DNA of 64,000 nt, taken from positions 108,244,688 through 108,308,687 of the forward strand of contig CM060175.1 in assembly GCA_030549775.1 (NCBI GenBank), read 5' to 3'. This document shows positions 48,080 to 59,700 of this stretch, one piece after another (the stretch's first letter is position 1; every line of letters starts with the position of its first letter). The translations under genes and the position numbers were made by a program. Source of the DNA: Tamarix chinensis. Lineage: Eukaryota; Streptophyta; Magnoliopsida; Caryophyllales; Tamaricaceae. Below the pieces are notes generated by a model. The model had not been told where the DNA came from. It saw nothing but the letters and a program-made list of their open reading frames with translations, and did not search any database.

Positions 48080-51000
48080 ATGACAAATATGACTAGAAGG
48101 GACACTATGTCTTCCCAGATTCAACAGCTACAATTTCAGACCAAATCCACTCAACAAATGCTTTTATCTATATAGAAAACACTTATTAATCATGAAAACA
48201 CAATGGAGAGACAATTGGAGGTTGGCCTTAGTTATATCATAGAGACATTACAATTACATGTGAGAGGAAAATTTATTCCAAGGGATGGTTTAGATGCTTC
48301 AACTCAAGCTCCACAAGTGTGTTTAGCCCCACCTTATCCTCCATCTTTTTATTAGCTTAATGTTAAAGGTATCCTTTCTAAACCAGTTTCTCAACCATTT
48401 GTTGACCTCCTCACTCACCCTCCTCCAGAAGTAGTTGGGGCCTATGGTGCTTCTATGAATAACTTAAAATTAGATTTCCCCTAATTTAATGGAGCTAACC
48501 CCCATAGTTGGATTAACAAATATTTGAAATGTTTTCATCTATTAAAAATTGGTGAAGCTTAAAAATTCTAGTTAACATTCCTTCACTTGATCAGTAGTTA
48601 TGTGCATTGGTTTGAGAACCAACATGCCACTAAATTTATATCATAGGATTACCTTTTTCAAGCTATCTATGCCTAATTTGGTGACTTACATTTTGCTTGA
48701 ATCATTAACCAATTAAATACACTAAAACAGGGAGGGTCTATAGATGAGTATTATACATAGTGTGAGGAACTAAAAGGGTTGATTCTATAATATAACTTTC
48801 ACCTCTCCGAGGATTAATTTGTGTTTAGCTTTCTTAGTGGGTTGAAAGATGAACTTAAGAATGAGGTTTAGATTTTTAGACCCACCAACCTTTATCAAGA
48901 TGGAGTTAGCTAGGTGCAAGGAACTCTCACATGCTAGCTTAAATTGCTCTCTTGCCTAAGTACATTGTAGCTAAACCTCATACAAATTTTCTTAAAACCA
49001 ACACTAAGTATTATCCGCCTGTAGATACAAGATTCAACAACAGGAACTTAATAATGGAACAATAGTGTGCATTAGATTTTTTTTTAAATGTGGAGAGAAA
49101 TATAGTCATGGCCATTTATGTAATCTTAAACAATTGCATAGTATGGAGATAGAGGATATTAATTCAAAAGTGAAATAGGAAGGGGAGTTACAAGGTGACT
49201 TGGGGGATGAGGTCCATGAGGAGAATGAGATAGTAATATCCTTACATGCCATTACTAGGGGGCATGACCATAATACTATCCACATCAAGGGGTCAATAAT
49301 AGGTTAGATTATAGTGGTTCGCATTAAAAGTGGAAGCACTCATAGTTTTATCAACCTCATGATAATTCAAGGGTGGAAGTATGAGATTCAACCTACTAAT
49401 CCAATATTTATTATAGTAAATAAAGGGGACAAGATGTATAATTAGCATAATTGCAATAGATTTAGATGGGTGGTGAAAGGTCGCCATTTCAATTCTGACC
49501 TTAAATTACTTTCTTATAGAAGGAGTAATCTTATTTTGGGGACATACTGATTAAAGGAGTATAATACAATATTGTTTGATTTTCAACACTTATCCTTAGC
49601 ATTTTAGAAAGATGGGGAGAAATTTTAATTAAAAGAAGGTAATGACCAAGGGCAACCACAACTGGTACTAGGAAATGAGCTAGCAAAACATTAGCACCAT
49701 GAAGATTTTGTGGGCCATATATTCATGTCAACCTCAGGAGAAGATACTTAGCTAGAGATAACTATACCTTTAATAAATCTTCCTTTACTTGATGCATTTA
49801 GTTTTGTGTTTCAAGATCCTTGTAGGTTACCTCTCATTAGATCATATGACCACAAGATTCCTCTAATTCTTGGATTAAAGCCTATAAACCTAAGACCATA
49901 GTGATTTCTAAAACATAAAAAATAAGAAATTAAGAAACAAATCACATATATGCTAACCAACTCTACTATTACTCCCAATCAAAGTTTGTTTTACCTCTTC
50001 ATACCTCTTAGTCAAGGAAAATGATTGTTCTTGGTGGCTATGTGTTAACTATAAACAACTCAACAATTTAGCCATAAAAAATAAGTACCCTATTCCCATC
50101 ATAGATTACCTCCTAGATGAAATCCATGGATCTCACTACTTTTCCAGAATGGACTTAAGAGTAGGACACCACCATATTAGGGTTCATCCTGAGGATACAC
50201 ACAAAATTGCCTTTATGATATATTAGGGATATTATGAATTTAAGGTTATGCCCTTTGAGCTTAATAATTCACTTGCTATCTTTTAATCCTTTATGAATCA
50301 TTTTTTCTCAGTCCCTAAGAAAGTTTATCTTAGCCTTTTTGATGGCATCCTCATCTATAACCCAAACCTACCTTCACACTATGACTATTTAAACCTTACC
50401 TTAGGTATATTGAGACAAGATCAACTATTTTTAAAGAGGAAGAAGTTTTAATTTGGGAAATAATAGGTTGAGTATTTGGGACACATCATATCCAATGAGG
50501 AATTAAGGACCAACCAATATAATATGGAAGCAATGGTGCATTGGTCGAAGCCCTCTACCCTCAAGTCTCTTTGAGGGTTCTTAGATTTGATAGGTTATTA
50601 TAGAAATTTAATAAGGGTTTATTAGTAAAACCATTACTTACAAGCTAAATAAAAACAATTTTTGTTGTAATTCTAAAGTAGATGAGGCTTTTATAAAAAA
50701 AAATTTAAAAATCATGTTTATAACCTTAGTTTTGGCACTGCCCTAGTTTACCCTTCCTTTCATATTAGATAGATATTATTATGGAACAAGAGTAGAGGAT
50801 GTTCTATCATATGAAGGGAGACCTATAACTTTTCTTATCAAAGACCTTGGTGCAAGGCACCGGGACCTTTATATTTGTAATTAATAATTTTTTGCTATAC
50901 TTGTAGCTATAGAGAAGTAGAGACATTAACTAAAGGTAAGTACATTTATGATTAAGATAGGTAAGAAAAGTCTGGCACATATATTATAGAAAAAACTGAC

Positions 51001-51940
51001 CAAAAATATTCAATAGAAAGGACTTACTAAGCTCTTGGGTTTACTAGACCATATTCAATACAAATGTGGGGCATTAAACACAGTTGCTGAAGTTTAGAAG
51101 AGAAGGTGTCACTGATAGTACACAATGATTAGCCATTTACACTATTGTACCTTTATGTGTTTTAGAGGTGGAGTCCATTAATCAAGGTGGAATAAAGGCT
51201 CAAGACTTAATTGCAACATTGGCCATTGACTCACAATCTAAGCCAAATTTCAATCGGTAGCAAAACTTGTTGAGGTATGAAAGGAGGTTGTACATTGGGT
51301 CTAGTAGGAATCTATGGAGTAAGGTATTTCAAGATATGCATGATTCTCCCATAGAAGGTCACTCCGATATTGATTCTACCAATAATGGAGTGGAAGCAAC
51401 CTTATTTTGCAAAGGTTGTATAAGAATGTTGTCTACCATGTGCATTATTGTGAAAATTACCAGAGAAACAAAATCCAACATATTCCCTATCCGGGGTTAC
51501 TACAACCTCTCCTAATTTCCTCCCATGGATGAGAAACTCCTTCTATGGATTTGAATGGTCATTGATAAGCTAACTAAATTTTCTCATTTGTTACCACTTA
51601 TCCATCTTTTCACTGCTCCTCAAGTAGCGCAGCCATTCCTTGACCATATGTATAAGCTATATGGAATTCCCACTACCATTTTTTCTAATCAAGATAGAAT
51701 CTTTACTATCCTATTTTGGCAATCTCATTTCAAAAGGGTGGGCACTCAGCTTTACATGAGCTCGACTTATCACCCTTAAATTGACGAGTAGTATGAAAGA
51801 TTAAATCAATGTGTTAAACACTACCTTAAATGCATGAGTTTTCAATTCTCTTACAAGTAATACCAATGTCTCTCCCTCTCAAATTGGTCGTATAACACTT
51901 CATATCACTTAGCCATTAACATCACACCCTTTTCATTCTA
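48080..51940 (+). pseudogene. Gypsy gag-pol, 5' part, many stops
   Basis: Gag: a retrotransposon-gag domain with PHSWINKYLKCF and FLSGLKDELKNEV (about 48490-48880). Protease: around SGSTHSFINLMI (49330-49366), with Ser-Gly in place of the usual aspartate context. RT: the region near 50330 reads FDGILIYN where the family has a D-D pair, so one catalytic aspartate is lost. RNase H region: about 50690-51120. Integrase: zinc-binding region with MHDSPIEGHSDI (51267-51515) and core with VIDKLTKFSHLLPL, SNQDRIFT and SSTYHP (51555-51779). The reading breaks off at 51940, exactly at a Helitron border. Confidence 0.8.
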
Positions 51941-52180
51941 CTAGTTACATTTTCCCGTGCGATGCACGGGTAGAATTTTAGACATTGTAATAATAAATTT
52001 TAAAATAATAAGAATAAAAAATATTATAAGAAGTAATAAAATTATTATAAGAAATCATAGTTAATATAAAGGATAAGATATTGGGAGAAATATGAAATAA
52101 TAAAGTATTACATTATATATAGAAATGACAAATATGAAGTATATGGAGCAAATAATTGAAGAAGAAAATACATAATGTAG

Positions 52181-52387
52181 CTAGATATTTTGGAACAATT
52201 CATTGAAGACAACATTTGTTGTGGATGTACTTTCTTTTCTTTCATTGTCACATATCAATATTTTTAGTCTATTACGATGTGTAACTCTTGACACTATAAC
52301 GTAAAACTGACCGTGGCCAAATATTAGTTTTTTCAATAGTAATTCAACATGGGATTTTGATTGACCGTGAATTTTATTTATTATCAT
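52181..52387 (-). pseudogene. Helitron RepHel helicase, C-terminal fragment
   Basis: The 68-residue frame holds the last Pif1-type superfamily-1 helicase motifs: INKIHGQS (motif V region), FGHGQFYVIVSRV (motif VI region) and LKILICDNE with a TTNVVFNELFQNI tail. This is the typical end of plant Helitron helicases, here about 240 bases from the Helitron 3' end. No Rep domain or N-terminal helicase motifs are seen upstream, which indicates an internal deletion. Confidence 0.85.
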
Positions 52388-52919
52388 TGTATAAAATAAT
52401 TAGTAGTTTACTGATATGAAAAGTATTATGTACTTTCACTGTACCTGTAACATAGGGAAAATATTAATTTTGCAAACAAATGATGTTGCAATTTTTTTAT
52501 GACATTTAGTTGTGAATAATTGTTATTAAAAATACCGCTAAAATCAGTTGCTTTAAACATAAAACAACCACTGGCTTCATACAATTACTCTTAAAAAAAA
52601 TTCTTAAGTTGACCAACTTCATTGAAAGTAGCTTTAAATTTATAATTTCATCTTCGGTCCTCTTCTTTTGTTGGACGGTAAGCGTGCCATTTATAGGGCC
52701 TTAATGATTTTGACCTTTCTTGTGTTGTTCTCTTCGGACCAACATTTATGACTTTGGGTATATACACCTCAACTTACTTTTGTTGATCTAATATGATATG
52801 AAGTTTAATAAATTTTCATTTAGTATTTTTACTATTATTAATGTCATAGACTCATAATTAACATTTTTCCTATTAATATTATCACTATTGTTATCATTAA
52901 TAATAATATTATTATGATA

Positions 52920-52951
<32 letters not shown>

Positions 52952-53186
52952 GAATTTTATATTTATTTTATTATTATCCAAATTTTGTTGATTAAAATAA
53001 GGGAGAAGAAGGAAGTGTGCCCTTTGTTCTTCGGGAGCTAGAGGCTCGAGAAGGTAGTGTGTCGCTTGTACTATGTTGTGTTCAATTGCTCAACAAAATC
53101 ATCAATAGTCGATTATCCTTCATTATTGTCACCTTACGAAGGGTCATAATTGCATAGATTAATACTTAATTGTAATCTACGTAATT

Positions 53187-53990
53187 AATTAAGAAAATAC
53201 TTAATTAATACTTCATTAAAATTAGTTATATGCATTTACTACACATAGGATATAAATAGTTGCATAGTTTTCTACATATGTTTAGATAATTAATAAGAAA
53301 ATATTTGATTAATATTTTATTAAAATTAGTTGCTTGATAAATGTGCAGCAAATGAATAGTTATATGCATTTAATGCACATAGGAAATGAATAGTTGCATT
53401 ATATTAATGAATAGTTTTCAAATGTGTAACAATTCAATTAATACACAGGAAATGAATAGTTTTCTACATATGTTCAGATAACTAATTAATAAAATATTTG
53501 ATTAGAAAATATTTAATTAATACTTTATTAAAATTAGTTGTTCGACATATGTACACCAAATAAATAGTTATATATATTGAATGCACATAGGAGATGAAGT
53601 CGCATTATATTAATAAATATTTATATTAATTATTCCATTTTATTAATTAGCAATAATATATGGCACTTTATATAGTGTATTAATTATTTATATTATTTAT
53701 TTATTAATATGTAGAAGATAAAGAGTTTGACAACTCAATTAATACGTAGGAGATGAATAGTTGGCTGCATATGTTTAGGTAATTAATTAAGAAAATACTT
53801 AATTAATACTTCATTAAAATTAGTTATATGTATTTACTACACATAGGATATAAATAGTTGCATAGTTTTCTGCATATGTTTAGATAATTAATTAAGAAAA
53901 TATTTGATTAATATTTTATTAAAATTAGGTGTTCGATAAATGTACAGCAAATAAATAGTTATATGCATTTAATGCACATAAGAGATGAAT
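53187..53990. repeat. Direct duplication inside the Helitron, about 600-bp offset
   Basis: The text that starts AATTAAGAAAATACTTAATT near 53187 and runs through ACTACACATAGGATATAAAT recurs near 53787. Shorter derivatives of ATGCATTTAATGCACATAGG occur between them. Confidence 0.7.
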
Positions 53991-54153
53991 AATCACATTA
54001 TATTAATAAATAGTTATATTAATTATTCCATCTTATTAATTAGCAATAATATATGACAGAAGTAATTTATGATTAGTAATAATGAATATAGTTTAGGCGG
54101 GAAAATTTGTTTGTATATTGTCTGCCAGACAACTCCGTTTTTATATATATATG

Positions 54154-57100
54154 TGTAACACCCCATTTTTTTTTAAAAAAAATCAATTTTATTAAGCTTA
54201 ATGATTTTATTAGAGTAATTTGATGAAAATGTTTAATTATTTTAATTTTAATTTATTTTATGGCTTTATCAATGATTTCAAATCCATATTAGAATTTAAT
54301 TAATTATTGTTATTGTGGATTATTTTAGATAAATTTTTTCACAACCTTGATTTTATTATATTCATATGACTTATATTTTCATTTAAAAAATATATATTTT
54401 CATTATTTATAGTGTTTTAATTTTTAATATTTTATTTTATTTAGATTATAACTTCTTCGTGTGATTATAACTTTATTTTGGGGCTATATTTTGCTAAAGA
54501 AATAAATTATATCAATTATAAAATTTCCTTTAAAATAGTAAAATTATTTGAATAATTTTATTTGTAGAAAATATTTCTAATCTTGAATTTTATATTTTTC
54601 TAAGGTCCTTGAGATCTTAAAAAAAATTTAAATTAAAAAGATTTTTTTAACTTATTTATGCTTTTCTTTCTAAAATTATTTTTTTCCCATTTTTATCTTT
54701 TTATGTTTGCAAAATTTTTCAAAAATCATTTAAATTAATCTCGGTTTCTTAGAATATTGTTTAAATATTTCTAGATAGTTTTAAATATTTTTTGAGACCG
54801 TATTATGTGCTTTCATAAATAATACGAATTTTAGCGCTTGTTGTTATTTTCTTTCAAAAAAATTTCTAATATTCATTGAATAGCTTTTATATTAATTTTA
54901 CACATTCAAATCCTTATGAAAGGATTTTTATTAAATGAATTTCAAATAAAATTTATTAGTAAAATTTTTTCAGATATTTTATACTCTATTATGTAAATGC
55001 GTATTTATAAAGAAATAAAAAAAAAAGTGAAACCCAATCGGTCTCCCCTCCCACTTTTCTTATTCTCTCTCCCTCTTTCCTTTTCTCTTCTTTCTCTTCC
55101 CATTACCTCCCTCCTACATGCAACTGAGTGCTGACCTGCTTCCCTCTTTCCTTTATCAACCCAACACCAGCTCACCGCCACTCGACCACCACTGCACCAC
55201 TAATGCCGATTTTCTCTCCTCTCATCATTGTTGTTAACACTAGTAGCAGTGTCGCAATAGTAGCACATCATCAGTGGCACACCATTCGGCCACCAGGAGC
55301 CTAGGCAACTCCCAACGATCTATCCCTGACCTCTGGTGGAGCTCCTTCAGCCTTCACAGGCTCTGATTTGCAATGTTTGTTTGGTATAAATTTTCAAAAA
55401 AATTAACTTCTAAATTCAAGTAATTTGGTATTAATTGGATTATGATAAGCTAAATTATTTGTTTAGTTATGTATGTATGTGTTGTATGAGTGATTTGGAA
55501 TGATTGATTGTAGTGTATGTGGCTGATTTGTAGAAATCAGAATTTTAACCCAATTATGTCCGAATATCGTGGAATCACCCAATTAAGCTATTTTTGATAA
55601 ATTGATTTTACAATATACTTTAAAATGTATCTAATTTTATGTTGGACCTATTAATTTGATAAATTTGAGTGGAATTAATTGGAATTAGATTTCTAGGTTA
55701 AAATTCTTGCGTATAAAAATTAAATTACATAATTGAGTTTTTTTATTCAATTAATGTTATAATATGATTTGAAATATATTTAATTTTATGTTGGAAGTGT
55801 CAAGTTGGAAATATTGCATGAAATCGATGGAATTAGATTTTTAGGCCAACGTTCTTTCAAATCTAAATTATATTATGTAATCAAGTTATTTTATTCAATT
55901 AATTATACAATTTACATTAGAACACGCCTACTTGCAATTCTAAACCATCAATTTAAATATTTTAATGAGAATTAATCAAATTAGTATTCCGAACTCGAAA
56001 ACCCTAATTGTGTTAAATTAGGTATTTATTTTATTTTTTATCAACTAATTATATAATATGTTATAAAATATGTCTTTTTGTATTTCTAAACATTCAATTT
56101 AAATAAATTGATAAAATTCAATCAAATGATATTTTTAGGCTTAAAACCTTAGATTTTAAATGAAATTATGAAATTTGTCATTTTTATAATTATTTTTTTA
56201 AATTAAATTTATAGAAATAGTTGATATTGTCCTTAATTATATTCTAACACCTTTAATTGGGATTAATTTATTTGAATTGTCCGAGTATGTGTCTTGGGCT
56301 TTAAAACCCTAATGTTTGGGGGGAAATTATTTTAAATTGTCTACTCGTAAGATTATTTTGTTAAAATTAATTATCCATATTTATCTAAAGTTAGTTTAAT
56401 TGTATTTTTAAGCTATCAATTTAAGATAATTGAATTTAATTGGTTTATTTTTATTTCGAGCTTAGAAATCCAAATTTTTAGAGATAGTTTTACGAAAATA
56501 ATTTGCTTATGCTTCTTTCATGTAGTAGATTACTAGTTTTAATTTAAAATCATTTGAATTGTACTTTTATCTTATCGGTGTAGATTATTTCTTTGAAATT
56601 GGTTTGTTTATCTTTTTATTTGTGAAAACAATCTAGTAAGTCATTTTGATAAAATTAACTTAACCTCTATTATTCTTCCCTGGTTTTCTAAATTAATATA
56701 AAATGCCCTAAGTGATATGTTTTGAAATCAATTTGGTTAATACTTAATTTTAAATCTTAATGGAGCTACATTTGTGAGTTTTAGGTTTTGGACACGTTTT
56801 CTAAGAAAGATCGTCTATGTCTTTTTTTTTTGATTAAAATGTAATATTTAAATTGTTGATCGATAAGGTAGTTTCTAACCTAGTCTTACAATTTCTATCA
56901 GTGATCTAGGAAAACATTCTTGTAGATTGTTGAGTTGCTCAATATCTCTCTTTCTTTCTCAATTTTCTTAGCTAGCTTCGGATTTAGGTAAGTCATTACT
57001 TACCTTATGGTGGAATCATGGAATGTATGCCTTCTTGAAGTGGAAGGTGATGAGTATGATTTATATTATTTGAGTATATCAAGCGTATACTATGTTTTTG

Positions 57101-59249
57101 AGTGGTAATCCTATGTATTTATGATTTTATAACTTCAATGATAACATGTTTGAGTATGTGAAGGGTTGAGCATGATTATGTGGTTACCTTGTTTAACTAA
57201 TTATGAAATATTTGGTGATTTTAGAGTATGTTATAATGTGCCTCAATTATAATTGGACTGGAAAATCGCATCATTGGTTAAATATGGGTTGAAATTATGT
57301 GACACCTTATCTTGGATTTTTATGCCATAGAGTTATTTGGCTTTAATGCCAATTGAAATTATTTGGTTTTAATGCCACTTGGAATTATTTGAATTTAATG
57401 CCACTTGGATTGGATCAACTTCAATGCCACTTGAAATTGATAAGCTTTAATATCACTTGGATTTATCGCCTTTAATGCCACTTGGATTGGATTGGCATTA
57501 ATACCACTTGAAATTGATCAGCTTTAATGTCACGTAGATTAGTTTGGCTTTAAAGCTACTTGGATTGGATTGGCTTTAATGCCACTTGAAATTGATTACC
57601 TTTAATGCCACTTGGAATGGATATAATAATGGAAATTCATTGTGTTGATGGAAGTGGTTTAAGTTTTGTTATGTGGGCCTGATTTATACTTGGTTGAATT
57701 TTAAATAAAATATTAATTACTTAAAGTGAAAGATCTTGAATTGGGACTTGTACCACTTGGGGTAGCTATCCAAGTTGGGTTTGGTATTAACTTAATACCA
57801 TTCTACTGTTTCTCTTCTTTCATCTCGGGTTCCTTACAAGGTCTAGAGAGGCCCTCTTCTATTCTATAGGTGTCTCAATATATTTCGGCCCTATAGGGGG
57901 TATGCATCCTTAAGTGATTAGGTTTCTTATTTATTGGTGGTCTAGTTACATTTCTGGGCTAGCTAGCTAGGGCTAGTACCATTCGAGTACTATATTAGTT
58001 GTTATGATTTCTTTGAGTCTCCATCCTCAAGTTAAAATAATCAAATAGATATTATCACAATATTAGAATAGAATAATTGATTATTCTCGTCCATTCATGG
58101 ACTTTATATTTCATTATCCTATGCATGTCTCTTAGTTGTCTTTCTTATAATAGTGCTACTATATGACGCTTGTTCCTACCCTATAATCACATGATCTATT
58201 ATTTAAACTACATGTGGGCCTTATGTGCATAATTTTATTTTCTAGGGTATTTGTGTTATTCAATATGCATTCATGATTCCTTATACGCTTATACCCTATG
58301 TGTTGCCATGTCTTGTCATATATTTATAAACATGAATCCATGACCACATGTTTTATCTTATGTCATTGCATATTTCATATGTCCTCTCCTACTACCACAT
58401 GTACGCACGTGTACCATTAATAATTATGACTAAGATATTTCATATGGACATGCCTTACTTTAGCTATCACATTTGTGTCTTGCTCTTGTCATTTTATGTA
58501 TAACTTTCCTTAATACTTATTGAGCAGGCAATTAATAATCTATTATATACTTCATTAAAATGTATGAGTTATTGTATGAGTGAAATGGTTTTGTATCACA
58601 TGTATAAATGAGCATGAGTATTATAAGATAAAGATTACCATGTCTTATGTGTGTCATCTTTCCTCCCATGAGTTAGGTAGTTGTGATTTACTCAGTACTA
58701 GACCCATACTAATACTACCTTAGTTGAAAGGGTCTTATGACAATCCACAGATGGTGGGGAGCAGACTTCTTATGAAGGTTTGAGATCGATTATTATTATT
58801 GGTTGAAGAATTGGGCTATGAGAGAGTAAGATACCCAAAGTTTTATCCCTCAAGGATTTGTATTTATTTATTTATATCTACTTTTGGAAAATTTTCAAGT
58901 GTTGTATTAAAATTTTAATGGTGTTGTAATTGAATTATAGCTTCCCATTGCTTTGTTAATGTTTTAAAAATCCAATACTATTTCACAGGTTTTTCGTTAA
59001 TTTGATCAGCAATGATTTTGATCAGTGGAAATGTTTGCTTTTATCTATCATTGGATATATACTTATGGGAATTTATCCTCTCGGTATAGATAGTTTTTGA
59101 ATTTTAGTTTGAAATGTTTTAATCTTGAATTGAGTATAAGATATATGATGGATATTTATCTTATGTTAGGAATGATGGTAACATTCTCCATTTTCTATTT
59201 TTTCTTCCGAATATATTTTTTTTAAACAAAATTTTTTAGGGGTGTTATA
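54154..59249 (+). mobile_element. Solo LTR, 5.1 kb (family L, copy V)
   Basis: It begins TGTAACACCCC and ends GGGGTGTTATA (CA changed to TA). Flanks ATATG (54149-54153) and TTATG (59250-59254) match in 4 of 5 positions. The order is AT-rich start, CT-rich block (55030-55370), AT-rich middle, a tandem array (57330-57620) and a 3' part with ACTCAGTACTAGACCCATAC and GATGGTGGGGAGCA shared with copy IV (35252-35320). It has no coding region. It sits on the Helitron/gypsy junction. Confidence 0.8.
57330..57620 (+). repeat. Tandem array of GGCTTTAATGCCACTTGGA-type units
   Basis: There are about ten imperfect units of 24-28 bp (core TTTAATGCCACTTGGATTGG). It sits in copy V at the position where copies I, III and IV carry the TATAATAGTGG array and copy II carries the ACTAAGGTAGGGCA array. 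Confidence 0.85.
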
Positions 59250-59252
59250 TTA

Positions 59253-59640
59253 TGTGCCTCCCCAAGTCTGTTCAGATACAAATACTCTCAGTAATGTGCT
59301 AACTACTTTGATATTTTCTCATGATCATGTACAGCCAAATAAATTACTTTAATATCAACTACTCAAAACCTAAGAGCACATGAAATTTTTCGCTAATAAA
59401 AATAGATTTGAATGTGAATTTTAGGAAGGTGATTTGGTGTTCCTTAAAATTTAACCATACAAGCACATCTCAATGTCATTAAGAGGGCATCTTAAGCTTA
59501 ATTCAATGTATTGTGAACCCTACAAAGTTGTAGCTAAGGTGGGATCCATGGTTTATCATTTAGATTTACCTCCTAATAACCTCATTCATCTTTAGAGACA
59601 TACCTCTCTATAACCATCTAGGAGAGTGTAAAATCTTATA
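59253..59640 (+). pseudogene. Gypsy integrase C-terminal part
   Basis: It continues the integrase frame broken at 51940. Recognisable pieces are MKFFANKNRFE, EGDLVFLKI, PYKHISMSLRGHLKLN, EPYKVVAKVGSMVYHLDLP and NNLIHL, the standard tail of Ty3/gypsy integrases just before a chromodomain. Several stops interrupt it and no chromodomain is recognisable after it. Confidence 0.8.
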
Positions 59641-59700
59641 CATCTCTCTACACTTATCTAGATTACATTAGAACATTATATATTATTTTATAACTCCATG

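Larger units (their letters stand above)
51941..54151 (-). mobile_element. Helitron, 2.2 kb, internally deleted
   Basis: On the minus strand the 3' end is a 7-bp stem hairpin, CCCGTGC-ATC-GCACGGG (51970-51954), then 13 bases ending in CTAG, followed by host T. The insertion lies between host A (51940) and T, the Helitron target rule. The 5' end reads TATATATATAAAAACGGAG from 54151, close to the common TCTATATATATAAA start but with TC changed. The host gypsy frame resumes exactly beyond the insertions. It carries only the tail of the RepHel protein, so it is non-autonomous. It contains an internal duplication (see 53187-53990). Confidence 0.85.
47861..59700 (+). mobile_element. Ty3/gypsy retrotransposon, decayed, split by two insertions
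   Basis: A primer-site-like TTGGTATAAAATC lies at 48035 (TTGGTATCAGAGC mutated), so the 5' LTR should end there. Gag, protease, RT, RNase H and integrase follow in gypsy order to 51940. After a Helitron and a solo LTR the integrase tail resumes at 59253 and runs to about 59640. LTR borders and a 3' LTR could not be defined. Many stops show that it is an old copy. Confidence 0.8.

Noticed and set aside
51954..51970. CCCGTGC-GAT-GCACGGG as a transcription terminator hairpin
   Set aside because: The position 13 bases from CTAG, the A/T target and the adjacent RepHel fragment make it the Helitron 3' hairpin.
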